DNA of 64,000 nucleotides from Epiperipatus broadwayi (GCA_028023455.1 JAQFVV010012496.1:3783764-3847763); one strand, 5' to 3'; counted from the first letter of the stretch, positions 42,958 to 55,209 are shown. Notes: generated from the sequence alone by a model not told the origin. Made by a program: numbers and translations.

Positions 42958-43141
42958 TCATCAACATGGGTATAATTAGCCCTGAATTTCCACATGCAAG
43001 TGATCGGCATTTTGGAGTTTCATCATAGACTCTTACCATAGAAAAAATCTCATCAACATGGCTATATTTAGCCCTGAATTTCCACATGTAAGTGATTGGC
43101 ATTTTGGAGTTTCATCAAAGTCTCTTACCATAGAAAAAATG
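42958..43141. repeat. Perfectly phased 92-bp tandem duplication
   Basis: TCATCAACATGGGTATAATT at 42958 recurs at 43050 (TCATCAACATGGCTATATTT). Both continue AGCCCTGAATTTCCACATG, AGTGAT, GGCATTTTGGAGTTTCATCA and CTTACCATAGAAAAAAT. There are few differences, so the duplication is recent. Confidence 0.95.
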
Positions 43142-45200
43142 TTGATAACATATATTTTGTTTCTATTAATTTAGTCATAAATTTTCATATAAGTACAGAT
43201 ATTTCTTTAATGTTATATTTATATTACATTATGCTTGTAAATTTCTGTTTAAACTTACAACAAGTTCTTGATTTCCCCCTTATTTATGAATATATATGTG
43301 TACCATGAAGCAGTAGGGTGAAGTTGGTCCAACTGTAATTTTTTGATAATAGTAGACTTGACAATCATATCAGTTTACTGGAATTTGTTTAAATGTTACA
43401 TTCCTCTTCTCTCCCATGCTACTCATATTTTCTTTTCTTTTGAGTACTTTTTCTTATTTGTTATAATATTCATTTATTATGATAAGTAGTTAGAGGTAAA
43501 AGTTTAGATCCGTTTAAATATATATATATAAAATTCATGTAATACAATGCATAAACTGAATGTAGGTAAATTTAAAAATAAACTATTGTAGTACAAATGA
43601 ACAATTTATTTATTAAAAGTTAATATGTTAGCCATGATAGGATTTTTTAAAAGTTTTAATGAGCTTAAATTTGGTGAATTATTTTCTGGCTACATAAATC
43701 GAATTACACATCTACAATATTAGAAAGAGTACATGTATTTATGTTAATATTTTGGATATATGGGCTACCTAGATAAGTTATTTATTTTAAGTGTTGTAAG
43801 TTCTATATTATAGTCAAAGAAGGGATTCTACAAGATTTGTGTTAAACTCACATTCATATGTACATGGCATACAATCATTTGTGCGACCTGTAAAATTGTT
43901 GTTTCATGTTTGAGACATGCAAATATTTAAATTCCAAGCAATTCTCTTAATATTTGACAAAAACTTTCTATTAATATTTAGGTCATACTTATTTTTGCAT
44001 ATTAATTATTTAAGCAGATGAGTATTTCCTGTTGTATATTTATAGTTATACACAACACATTTTCTTTTCCCATTGTAGGTCTATGCAAAAGCTGGTATGT
44101 CTTCTATATTTTGATATTTAGTAACTGGGTACCCTTTCTTAAATCCTAGCATCTCAATAAATTATTTTTATATCATAGCAGTATATTTAAAGTCCTCCTT
44201 TTTTGCCTAATGTATTATATCCTGAATGTTTTAACTATGAAAATGCCATAATTTATAGATGATTTCATGATCACATGATCATGTTTACATACAGATGTAG
44301 TTGGATATACTATGCTCTTATACTGTTTACATAGCAAAATATTTAGATAGAGTCATGTTATCCATCCAGGATCAGCGGAAATGCACGAGATTTGTCCACA
44401 TCTTATACACATAGTAGACTTCATAATGTTACATCAATGCTTTTAAAAAGCATGCATAAAATTATGAAATAATAATGCTATATAAACTAGGATTATGAAT
44501 ATAATGATACATATTCAGATTCATGTCATGATATCTTTATAAAATGATTTAAATTTGCATAAGTGGATGGTCAGTAATTTATATCTAAACTTGAATTAAT
44601 GTCAACATTTACCCTATAGTTGCAATTAAACATGTTCAATTTATTAATCTGAAACTAATTAAGTATTTATCCTGGGTTCAAACCCTCACAATGTAGCATG
44701 ATCTTTTGTACTTGCAGATGAAATGTATTCATAACTTCACCACCCTTTTTTGTTGTTGTTTATTATAATGTGAATAAATAAAGTACTCATCTCTGAATGT
44801 TGTGTCATTTATTGTAATAGATGTATTTATACTTTGTAGTTAATTTAGAGACTTCTTGATTCTCCCAACCTAGTGAAATATAAAAGAAAAATGGATGTTA
44901 ACATCAAGTATGGCATCCAGATGAAGATTGCTTTGGAGTGGCAAGTAATGCTGATTGAATTTATATTGTTTGTGATGATGTTTCATAAATAATTTGCGCA
45001 CACATATGAGTTAAATGGTCATTTTCTTAGGTCTTTGGATTAACTTTGCTGGGCTGTGCATTTGGACTGTTGCAGTATATATCCTTTATAAGCATCTATC
45101 ATTACTTTATTTCATTTATTGTAATACTAAAAGACCTAGCATACTCAACTTTTCCAATACATTGCAGGAGCAAACATTGTTTATTCTACTCCATGCCTGT
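43142..45200. other. Unassigned DNA
   Basis: Two kilobases of AT-rich sequence with none of the local repeat families. CCTGGGTTCAAACCCTCAC (44668) looks like a tRNA B box with no A box. A 64-codon frame at 45015-45209 is unassigned. Confidence 0.4.
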
Positions 45201-45204
45201 CAAT

Positions 45205-46095
45205 ATTAGCTTGGGCCATCAATAGGTACTAGATAACAGTGCTAATTCATATCAATTGCAATCCAATCGATATCTTCAGACCAGTTTTTAGATTATGGCC
45301 TCCATAAGAGATAAACTTGGACTAAGATTTAGAGTACTTAGATTTTTGTACCTAAAACACATTTCATCTAACAGTTGCCTAATGCACTTTTTTATGAACT
45401 TATCAGCTTGAAATTTAAAAAGTGTACATATAAACAGATAGATAGGTACATAAGAAGGATAGACAGACAGGGTAGACAGATAAATAGATAGTAGATAGAT
45501 AGACAGATAGATAGATAGGCAGACAGAGAGATAGACAGACAACTAAATAGATAGATAATTGGTTCAATTGTCAAACAAAAAATATACATGATTACGGAAA
45601 TAGCACAGCTCAGTAAGTAGATGATCTTTCACTAAATCAGATCAGTAACTATATATAATTGCAGTTATTTTCATTCTTACAATAAACAGAAGTGGCAGAA
45701 ACAAATAAACAATTATTGCTTTTGTAACTCAGTGTGTAAGCTGATAATAATGTTATATGTTTTAGTTTTGTACTAGCCCTGCTCAAAAAACTAAAGGTGT
45801 CTGAAGTTGCTGTAAAAACTATTAAAATCAAAATATATAGCTATAGCTTTAACTATACACTATGCAAGCAAGATGGATTGGATTCAAAACATTAAGCTGT
45901 ATTTAAATTTCAGACTGATAATTTGATGGTAAAAAAAGATGGGAAGCTGTGTAAAAGATTCATTAGGCTCCAAAATTCATGTCTGTTAAATATACACCCG
46001 AGCTTCTCATTGACAATGGTTATGAACTAGAGACTGGTCTAGAAATATGGTCAGAGTAGAACTGTGTATAATAAACAACCATTTAGTATCTATTG
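45205..46095. repeat. Decayed foldback FbK with ribozyme-like remains
   Basis: CAATAGGTACTAGATA (45221) and TTAGTATCTATTGA (46083) are inverted ends. CAGACCAGTTTTTAGATTAT (near 45280, minus core) and ACTAGAGACTGGTCTAGAAA (near 46030, plus core) are the decayed hammerhead regions of an HhB/HhC-like unit. A GATA/GACA microsatellite lies inside. Confidence 0.6.
45424..45560. repeat. GATA/GACA microsatellite
   Basis: About 130 bp of GATA and GACA tetramers with AGAT phase shifts and a few interruptions. Minus-strand open frames rich in Y, L and S are repeat artefacts. Confidence 0.95.
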
Positions 46096-46134
46096 ATTTT
46101 TTAAATCTTATGTTAAGTAGAAGAAATGAGGTAG

Positions 46135-46750
46135 AAACACTAAAGTTTGGGGATTATTGATCTTTTCTACATGTGAGTGATCAAGTGTGTCAGCAGTATG
46201 AGATAGTGTGGATAGTTGAGAGCCATGTGAAAGACTGAGTTCAAACCCCCTTATATTACATATTGAAGTGCAGGTATGAAAAATCCTGTACTGTAGAAAA
46301 AATTCATATATTAAAATATAGTGCTGTAGGGTCTGCCCATCCCTCTTATATGTATGTAAATGGATTATGTCCCATACTTGAGGGATCAGAGTCACTTATG
46401 GTCAACATGGGTAGGGTAAAAAGGTTGACACCAATATGAGTTTTGAGCATTCCATCATCAGATTTTCAATGAAATGGATGGCTGAATATTTGTGGGGTGG
46501 AGTGGATTGAAGTCTGTCCATCAAAGTATGAAGATTGGCTACCTTAATATAAGCTGAGCATTGATTGTGTATACGTGTGGAGATGATAATCTGGAGCAAC
46601 TGCCAAATGCTGGTTCAGCATGAAATATGTATGTTGGTGATTATTTATCTTTTCGACATGTATGTGATCAAGTGTGTCAACAGTATGAGATAGTGTGGAT
46701 AGTTGAGGGTCGTGTGAAAGTCTGAGTTCAACTCCCCTATATATAATAAT
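46135..46750 (+). repeat. Two HhA right arms
   Basis: A short outer piece (46135-46260, ending GACTGAGTTCAAACCCC) is followed by a nearly full arm (46310-46750) starting ACATATAAGAGGGATGGGC-type centre bases and ending GTCTGAGTTCAACTCCCC. The core reads CTGCCAA at the first box, so it is broken; GAAA is kept. Confidence 0.85.
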
Positions 46751-47240
46751 CAAGATAACTTTTCCATTAATCGTAAACCAAATTAGTTTTTTTTTAGAAT
46801 GTTTTTTTAAGTGTAGTTAAAAATTATTATATCATTTTAAAACCCATTTACATTTACGTGTAATATTTTTCCATAACTTAAAAAATAGTAAGTGAAAGCA
46901 ATACATCATTTGTAAAATGAAATGCCACATTTTGCAAACATAAATTAAATGAGTTTAATAATTAATAAAAAACCTGTTCATTTTTAAATATGTATATAAT
47001 TTTTTAAAGTATAATACTAAGTTTATAAATTTATTTAAACGCACTGATTACATAAATAATATTTGCTAAGGCTGTAAACCTCAAGAATATGCGTGTGAAA
47101 ATGCGAAGGTAGGGACCTCTACAGGTCTTAACCACAAGCTTATGCTTTGGAAGAAAAGTTTATCAAATGTGCTTTAGATACTTTTTCATTCATTTGAAAT
47201 AATATCCAATTTATTAATAACTTATAAGATGACTATGAAG
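46751..47240. other. Unassigned DNA
   Basis: AT-rich with no recognised feature. Confidence 0.35.
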
Positions 47241-47306
47241 GAATCTATCGCATAGTTGTTAGCATATCTACTTATAACTCACATGATGTGGGATTTGAAT
47301 CTGGGT
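47241..47306 (+). repeat. tRNA-like SINE unit, S2 family
   Basis: TCGCATAGTTGTTAGCATA fits an A box and GGGATTTGAATCTGGG a B box, at tRNA-like spacing. Related to 62652-62729 (minus) and 2740-2830 (minus). No clear A-rich tail follows. Confidence 0.62.
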
Positions 47307-47589
47307 GTAATAAAATATCAAAGATTTTTTACATTTCAGACAGACTTATAATTTTTTCAGGTATCCAGCTTCAAATTATTATTTGGACATTAGTATTTAG
47401 CAATTTTTTTTTTTTTGATCTTGATTAAGTAATAAAACAAGCATGAAAAATCTTAATCTGATTTTCCTGACATTTAACTAGCTTAGTAGTGATAAAAATT
47501 GCTTTATGTTGTTTATGTTCTGTTTCACACACTTTTGGGGAAGATAATTTTACATTCTTTTATTGTTTTGTGAATACATAATAAAGAAT

Positions 47590-47905
47590 AAAAACAAGAA
47601 GATTATATCCATGTAAACAGAGATAATTTCTTGCCTTTTATTGTTACCAGGAAACTATCAATTACTATTAATTGACAATCTTCTTGAGGCTAAAAAGTTT
47701 CTCCATTAACCTATAATAGCTCTTTTATTGTGGTTTTGTATTGAAATAAAAGGAGGTCTCTTACTTCAACACAAAAACCCAACAAAAAGAACTATATAGG
47801 TTAATAAACTTGTTTATCAATCAGAGAGATTATCAATTAATAGTAATTAACAAATGGCAGGAAGTTATTACTGTTTACTTGTATAGATTTTTCTTGTTTT
47901 TATTT
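47590..47905. repeat. Foldback MITE FbH
   Basis: AAAAACAAGAAGATTATATC and CATGTAAACAGAGATAATTT on the left are mirrored by GAAGTTATTACTGTTTACTT and GATTTTTCTTGTTTTT on the right. The pairing continues through TCAATTACTATTAATTGACA to GGTTTTGTATTGAAATAA at the centre (about 47750). Arms are about 150 bp. No coding sequence. Confidence 0.9.
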
Positions 47906-47944
47906 ATTTTTATAATAACAATCCATGAAAATATTTAATTCAGT

Positions 47945-49355
47945 ATATAGTAATAAAATCAAGTCATATATCACATAATTTATATAGCTTGCACTTACAA
48001 ATATGTAAAATAAAGAGTGTGCTAATAGCTCTAAACAAGATTTTTTAATGATAAATGCTACAAGAGAACACATTCAAAATCTTTATCTAGAATTGTCCTA
48101 TTCACAGACTGGTTTTGAGCTAGGGCTCTCTTCAGTGAGGAGCTAGGACACCAGATTCAAAATACCAACTCAAGTTAAACATTTATCTAATAGTTAATTC
48201 TTAAGAAAAAGACCTGAAATTTTCAGACATCTACATGTTTTTAAATTCAGTCTCCAACTAAAATAGACCATATATTAATAGGATTGGCAATTTAATTTAG
48301 CCAAAGGCCCAACAGCCAAATAATAATAGTAATAAAATCAAGTCATAAAACACATGACTACATAGCTTGCATATATGTAAAATAAAAAGCATACTAATAA
48401 TTCTAAACAAGCTTATTTTTTATGATAAATACTACAAGAGAATGCATTTAAAATCTCTATCTAGGATTGTCGCCATTCCCAGACCAGTTTTGAGCTATGG
48501 TTCTCTTCAGTTAGAAGCTAGGATACCAGATTCAAAACCCCAACTCAACCTAAGCATTTAACTAAAAAAAGCATTTATTTAAAAAAAATAAGCTTGTTTA
48601 GAGCTATTAGCATGCTTTTTATTTTGCATATTTGTAAATGCAAGCTATATAAGTCATGTGATATATGACTTGATTTTATTACTTTTATTATTTGGCTATT
48701 GGGGATTTGGCTAAATTAAATTGCTAAGCCTATTAATATATGGTATTTCTGAATTAAGTTCATGCCCATATGATTATTTCAGTTGGAGAGCTGAATTTAA
48801 AGACTTGTAGATATCTGAAAATTTCCTGTTGGGGATTTGGATAAATTAAATTGCTAAGCCTATTAATATATGGTGTATCTGAATTAAGTTCAGGCCCAAA
48901 TGATTATTTCAGTTGGAGAGCTGAATTTAGACATGTAGATATCTGAAAATTTTAGATCTTCTTAAGAGTTAACTATTAGATAAATACTTAGCTTTAGTTG
49001 GTATTTTGAATCTGGTATCCTAGCTTCTTACTGAAGAGAGTCATAACTCAAAACTGGGATGGGGACAATCTTAGATAAAGACTTTGAATGTGCTATAAAA
49101 AGCTTGTTTAGAGCTACTTGCACATGCTTTATTTTACATATTTGTAAATGCAAGCTATATAAGTCATGTGATATATGACTTGGATTTTATTACTTTTATT
49201 ATTTGACTGTTGAGGCTTTGGCTAAATTAAATTGCTAAGCCTATTAATATATAGTGTATCTGAATTAAGTTTAGGTCCATATGATTATTTCAGTTGGAGA
49301 GCTGAATTTAAAGACATACATATATCTAAAAATTTCAGATCTTCTTAAAAGTATT
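47945..49355. repeat. HhC array: five arms in both orientations
   Basis: Left arms at 47945-48300 and 48325-48580 are followed by right arms at 48590-48960 and 49080-49355. A 130-bp tandem block (TTGGGGATTTGG...GAGCTGAATTTA, 48700 and 48830) is duplicated. Minus cores lie at 48095 and 48478 and a plus core near 49020. All read CTGAAGA with AAAAC for the second box. Confidence 0.88.
48095..48147 (-). ncRNA. Hammerhead-like ribozyme core, HhC type (G12 lost)
   Basis: Minus strand: CTGAAGA (48135-48129), stem II GAGC-CCTA-GCTC with four perfect pairs, AAAA (48116-48113) for GAAA, CCA, GTC. The change C-GAAA to C-AAAA is what CpG decay gives. Stem II covaries with the copy at 49038-49049 (GAGT/ACTC). 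Confidence 0.6.
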
Positions 49356-49360
49356 GAATT

Positions 49361-49476
49361 TTAAGGTAACACTCTAATCAATCAAGCCTTTGACAGGATG
49401 GCTCAGTTAGTTAGAGTGTTACCTTAAACATAAATAATCAAGAATCCAAGGGTTCAGGTTCGAATTCCATGCTAGT
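49361..49476 (+). repeat. tRNA-like SINE unit, S4, with inverted copy of its own 5' part
   Basis: GGCTCAGTTAGTTAGAGTG (49400-49418) fits an A box and GGTTCGAATTCC (49458-49469) a B box. The 28 bases 49361-49388 are an inverted copy of 49400-49427, with 23 matches including 17 in a row (TTAAGGTAACACTCTAA). The loop is 11 bases. About 60 bp of non-tRNA sequence follows. Confidence 0.72.
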
Positions 49477-49981
49477 ACTGTCACTAGTCAGGCCAGCAAC
49501 ACCTAAAGAAGAGGGGAGAATAATACCTCTCAAAACATTGGGCATATACTAACTTGTTTGATGTGATATTACTAACAGTTGATGTATTTGGAAGATTTAA
49601 ATAAAGTTAAATTTTTCTAAAGACATTCAATCTGCATATTAGATAATGGAAATAGTTCAATATAAAAATACAACAAATATATACACTTTATAAATTTTAG
49701 TATTATATTTCAGGCATTTTTGTACCTGTATATCCCATGCAATATACTATTTTCTGTTTTTTTTTTATGACCTTCTAAAATTTCCATCTTATTAACTGCC
49801 AATTTTTGAATTTTAAATAACTTTCTTTATATTATATAATAGCTTTATCTTTTTATTTTTTTCTGTATCTCATTTTTCATTTCTTGTAATTTTATTATTT
49901 GAAATTGTTTCACTCGCATGAAGATATTTTTCAACTCCAAGTCTTTATTTAATATGCTTAATACTATTTAAAAGGATAGAT

Positions 49982-50800
49982 TTGGAAAAGCACAAATCCT
50001 ATTTTATTAGAAAAATAATCTTAAAAATGCTTGAACAGGATCAGAGTGAAGACTCTGTGGAGCTCACAGATTCGTTGCCACCCATACCCAGTAAATGGGT
50101 CAAAGAGCTACAAGATCAATTGGAGACTCCATTTTCAGTTACTGAGCAAATAGATAAAACAAAGCAATCAAATTGGGAAGTGTATAAACTCCTTTTCCCA
50201 AATCAAAACCTGATATCTACCCAATTAAGACTGTCAGTGAAACAAATGCTCAGGAAGTCAAGATACTGGTGGATAGGACCAAAGCTGGTTGATTTTATAA
50301 TCAAGTTTAACTTGTCCTCCTTGCCCACCAATCACTTTTTGGTGATGCAAAAAGGATTTCGTCAAATAAACCCCATGTGTAAACTTTGTAATATACATGA
50401 AGAAACACTGGAGCACATCTTCTCTATGCTTGCTTATACTTGAGCTACACTAGAAATAAAATTATCACAAGCATTTCCTCTGGCTGTGGGAATGTTCTGT
50501 CAATTGATCGAGCAATGAAAGAAGGAAAGTACGCAACTATCAGACTAGCAGCATGCCTACTACATACCTTATGGATCACCAGGTGCCAGTATATCTTCAG
50601 ACAAGGACATAGTGATCCTTGGAGAACTTTTAAAAAAAATACTAATAAACAAGAAGAACAGAGATCGCCTCCTTGTGCCAGAGCATCTCTTTGTGAACAC
50701 ATGGGCACATATTACCATATCTGATGATGAGACAACATCTCAGACTCCTGCACTAAACAATATGATGACAATGCCACCCAGATTGGTTGCAAAGCTTTGA
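49982..50800 (+). pseudogene. LINE ORF2 C-terminus (zinc-binding region)
   Basis: An open frame of 153 codons (49982-50440) ends with LPTNHFLVMQKGFRQ, then CKLCNIHEETLEHIFS, a C-x2-C-x-n-H pattern like the RT zinc-binding region after many LINE reverse transcriptases. An overlapping frame (50440-50724) has a segment with LWITRCQYIF, also typical of that region. This is the longest intact frame in the window apart from microsatellites. Family undetermined; it differs from the RTE-type LINE. Confidence 0.7.
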
Positions 50801-51081
50801 ACTTCTACATAAAACTATTCTAATAAGTAAATTGTAGCTACCTGACACTGTATTTTTTTTCTTAATAAAAAAAAAATGCTTCCATTAGAAATATATGCAA
50901 AAAAAAAAAAGGATTGATTTTTTTCCACATAATTGAGGCATTTATTAAGTTTCACAGAATGTTAAAATTAAAGCTTTATTTTTCGTATTGCATTTCCAAA
51001 TCCATATAATATTAACATCATCTATATTCTTTATTACCTTTACAATGGACTCGCAATAGGAAAGCTAAAAAGTACTAGAAG

Positions 51082-51195
51082 TCAAGCATTGGTAGCCAAG
51101 AGGTCAGCACAGCAACATTGCAAGCAAGCAGTTCCTTGAAAATGGTTGTCATGGGTTCGCTTCCCGGCTGATGCTTTGACTGGAAAAAAAAAAGG
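51082..51195 (+). repeat. tRNA-like SINE unit, S1 family, with A-rich tail
   Basis: TCAAGCATTGG and CTGATGCTTTGA pair as an extended acceptor-like stem. GGTAGCCAAGAGGTCAGCA is the A-box region and GGGTTCGCTTCCC the B box with a good T stem. An insert of about 15 bp lies between them relative to 39825. TGG(A)10 follows, as in a retroposed SINE. Confidence 0.75.
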
Positions 51196-52430
51196 AATAC
51201 TGGAAATAGAGCTGGGATAAGAATAAATATAAATATAAAAATTATATATATATATATATGAGTGGATGCATGGATCATATAAGGAACATCAAGAATTTAA
51301 GAGACTATGTCAAAGAGAAGTTCTGAAGAAGATTGCTGGGGTAATCAAAACTATCTTATTAGTTTGTAAAAATAGCATTGTAAAAGTAATAAAGAACATA
51401 GATGATATTTATATTAAATGTTAAAATTCATTCATTATTAATCTGTATATATAAAATCCCTACTTTCTCTGTTGTCTGATTGGTGAATGTGTGTTTGTTC
51501 ATAAGGCTGTCATGTGAACCATGTGAATGTTTGTCTGCAAGGCTGTCATGTGTCAAATTCACAACCAATTGAAAAAAACTATTACAAAGTTGTACATAAC
51601 GCTGCCAAATTCACATATCAAATATGACAGGTATATTTAAAAAAAATAATTTTAATTTAGAGGCTTAATTTGATTATGAGCATTTTATTCAAAGCAGGTA
51701 ATTCTGCAAAGCAAAAAAAAAATTGTTAATGCAACCAATTAAGAAAACTGTCAAATTCACAATTGAAAATTCGAGAAAAAAATACTTTGAATTTGTTTTT
51801 ATAAATAAATAACGATACCTGACTAAATTATAATTTACATTAGAGCATTTTATGCAAAGGGAGTAATTCTGCAGATTAAAAAACTGTATATAATAGCTTA
51901 TTTATTACTGTTATATTTATTATTTTTTTTGATATTCCAATAGTTTTTAATTAATGGACATTTTATTTGTATATATATAAATTTCAGTACATGTTAATTA
52001 TCTCTTAGATAAAACAGATTAACTTTGGCTTTGTGAATTTAAATTTATGAACAAATTGTTATTGCTTGTTTAAAATATAAAACACATTTATAAAAAAAGC
52101 TAGATGATCTGTACAGAAAAAGTCATATTTTGTCTTACAATGCCAGTAGTTGTAGTAGCAACAGAAAGTTAGTAAACAGCAAAGAAAGGGTCTGAACATG
52201 GCAATTGACTTTAGATGGTTAATTATTGTTCAAAGCTTGTGAATGGTGATTGGTTAACACTCCATTATTTCAGATTAAGTATTAGGGTGCGCCTCTGGAA
52301 TCCCTTTAAATTGTATACATATTAGTTTATGAGTGTATAGATACATGAAAATGCTACAGACATTCATACAATAATCTATCTATAAAACAAAATTTCTACC
52401 AATCCCCTTAAAGCAAGACAAACCCTAATA
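51196..52430. other. Mixed unassigned DNA with a Penelope-tail-like piece
   Basis: GTTCTGAAGAAGATTGCTGG (51319) is shared with 55589 and resembles the CTGAAGA...GAAAC tail. From about 51445, TCTGTATATATAAAATCCCT and TTGTCTGATTGGTGAATGTG recall the 5' ends of some Helitrons, but I see no matching 3' hairpin and CTRR end. The rest is unassigned. Confidence 0.3.
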
Positions 52431-53255
52431 TAAATAGTCCAAGTCAGACATTACCTGATTTAATTAGCTTTTATTTACAAATGTAATATAATGAGCAAGC
52501 TATAGCTCTAAATAAGCTTTTTTGATAAATACCACAAGAAAAAGCATTTACAATCTGTATCTAGAATTATCCCTTTCCCAAATCTCTATCCAGATCCCTA
52601 ATCCCAACCTGGTTGGTACAGTGAGGCACTAGAACATCCAGATACTAGAACTAAAATACAAACTCAAGCCCACCATATATCTGCTACTTAACTATTAAGT
52701 AGAAAATCTGAAATTTTCAGACATCTATATATCTTCAAATCCAGCTATCTAACTTAAAAAGCCATTTGGGACTGAATTAAATTCAGGTACACCATATATT
52801 TATAGCCTTAGCAATATAACATCACCAAAGCCTTAAAAGCTAAATTATAATAGTAAGGAAAACCAAGTCATACATCATGTGACTTAATTAGCTTGTGTTT
52901 ACAAATGTAATATAATGAGCATGCTGATAGCTCTAAACAAGTTTTTTCGATAAATGTTGTGAGAGAAAGCATTTAAAATCTCTATCAGAATTATTTATAT
53001 CCCCAAACTGGCTTTGAGCTAATGGCTCTCATCATATGGGTTCAGCCCCATATGGCTATTTAAGTTAGATAACTGGATTTGAAGAGAGTTTGTATTTTGG
53101 ATCTAGTGTCTGAATGTCTTAGCACTTCACTGATGAGAGCCCTTACTCAAAACTGGTTTGGGATAGGGATAATTTTAGATATTTTAAATGCTTTCTCTTG
53201 CAGCATTGATAAAAAAAGCTAGTTTAGAGCTATTAGCATGCTTATTATATTATAT
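52430..53255. repeat. HhC left arm followed by an HhC dimer
   Basis: A single left arm (52434-52855) has decayed boxes. A dimer (52860-53255) follows, from ACCAAGTCATACATCATGTG to AGCATGCTTATTATATTATA. Left core (minus): TGATGA, stem II GAGC.../GCTC, AAAG. Right core (plus) is listed separately. Confidence 0.88.
53120..53170 (+). ncRNA. Hammerhead-like ribozyme core, HhC type
   Basis: CTGATGA (53130-53136), stem II GAG-CCCTTA-CTC with G-C at 10.1-11.1, AAAA (53149-53152) for GAAA, C-TG-G, T, T53158. Stem I is weak. G12 is changed as in the other HhC copies of this subgroup. Confidence 0.5.
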
Positions 53256-55205
53256 TAAAAACAAACACTCACTAAAATTGGAAGCCATTTCTAAAAATTA
53301 TTATTTTTTTCTCAGTGATAGAAGCTTTTATTCATTAAAAAGACAAAATACACAACAGTTAAAAGGTTTATAAAGAGATGACTACATGGCAAAATGAAAT
53401 TCAAGTACAAAATGGTGGGGGGAGGGGGAGAGATGCATATGAAATGGGAAGGGAATATGGAAAGGGTGTGTAGTCCAGGCAAAGAAGAGTCTTTGGCAAG
53501 GAGCAATGTTGATAGGCTTGGTTGCACTGGTGATTAATAGAAGGATCCATATGTGACATTAACTTTAAAAGAATTGCTATATGTTAAGTCTTTAGAGCTT
53601 TCAGGGATGAATGAAGTGTTATGTTTTCTGTGCTATGCTTAGACGCAATGGGCTGATTTTTGTCTTTTATAGATGAGTAAATTTTAGTTTTCCCCGGTGT
53701 ACTTGGTACTTTGATGATAATGTTTTTAGTCAAGTTTTGTTTAAAATTCAATTTGGATAAACTTTGGGTGATTTTGAAGGTTTTAGTTTATGCAGTTTAG
53801 GACTCTGCATATTTTTTCCACTAGGGGCAGTGGCCATCTTTAAACCATTTGAAGGAATGAAAAGTAAAATGAAGAAAATAATTTTGAACTGGAAAACTTA
53901 AATATATTGATGTAGAAGCAAAAAAACACTGAAAATCTTGTTATTAATAATTTTAGCTGAATAATGAAAAAATTGAGTGGAATTTTAGGCAGATAGTTAC
54001 CCAAGAGGAGGGGGTGTCTAAAAAAAAGTAGATTAAAATGGCCTAAATAACTGGAACAACTCACAAAAAACTTTATAAACAAGTTCTGAATGACAGGAAA
54101 TTGGAGTAGGAGAAATATTTAAGAGTATAATAGGGAATAAAACCCTTTACGGTCCATGAAACAGTTGAATCACCCACCAAACGGGGGGGGGGTGAGGTAG
54201 TTAAATGTTGATAAGCACAAAGTAGTCATAGGGAAATTGTGTTAAAAATGCACTAAAACTGACATTTAGTGAATAAAAGAGTATCTTAGCAGCAAAAGAA
54301 GGCTTTTAAAGCACTATATAAATAAATATAAAAGGCACCTTTCCACTGCTTCAAAACCAACCTTTCTGAGTCATTCTGTGCAAGCTGTGAGGATGATGAC
54401 TTTTCAGTAAGAGCTCCATCCGTGGACTTAAAAAAAATTTGTCAAAATTTTTAAAGAGATTTTACAAAACATAATCTAATAAACAAGATTTATATTTATT
54501 ACTGCAGTAGCAACATCATGATAAATTACTCTTCCAGCAGTACTCAAATAACAAGAAAAAAATAAGCCATGAAATACATTGTATCAATATACATGATTTC
54601 TATTACAGGCTATCCCCCCAAAAAATGTAGATAAACAAGAAGTAAAAACACCAAAATTTATAAATTTAATAAATTTTACGATATAGTGGCAGCCATTTTT
54701 CTATCTTGAAACATGTTTATTAATAATGTTTCTTTGGCTTACATTGAAAACACATGTTTTATTCTTTCAAAGTTCAACACATATAGTATTTTATGTACTA
54801 AAATGTTTTTCAAATGTAATATTTCACATTGTTTGTATTTATAATTTGGTAAAACATTTTTCATGTCTGTGTAAAGTTAAAAGTTTTACCAAATTTAATA
54901 AAATTCATAAAGTATCTTTCTTATTGTAAGTGGTAAAATTATTAACTTATTGGTAACCGGACTCCCTCCCACATTAATTGCAACAAACAACTTAAACATT
55001 AAAAGTTTAAATGATAAACAAAAACAGGTAAGGACAAGAAGAGATAAGAGTATAGATTCCAAAGTCAATATGAACTTAAAAATATCAAAACAACTAGAGA
55101 AATGGTAGTTTGCTAATAATGAAACTACTAGAAAGTTATCAAAGAAAAAATATAACAACCAGGGCTTATTTAATCATAATAAAATAACAGTTATGTGCTC
55201 TCATA
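53256..55205. other. Unassigned DNA
   Basis: No known repeat family. Notable items: a G-rich patch at 53415-53440 (GGTGGGGGGAGGGGGAG), a G10 run at 54183, and TTTATTCATT (53327), which could be a polyadenylation signal read on the minus strand. No coding trace. Confidence 0.4.
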
Positions 55206-55209
55206 AGAG

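Noticed and set aside
49982-50440. Host zinc-finger gene
   Set aside because: The C-x2-C...H pattern with LPTN and LW..R segments fits the tail of a LINE ORF2, and there is no exon structure or start context for a host gene.
51440-52300. Helitron
   Set aside because: The 5' end looks suggestive, but I could not find a 3' hairpin with a CTRR end or an A/T insertion site.
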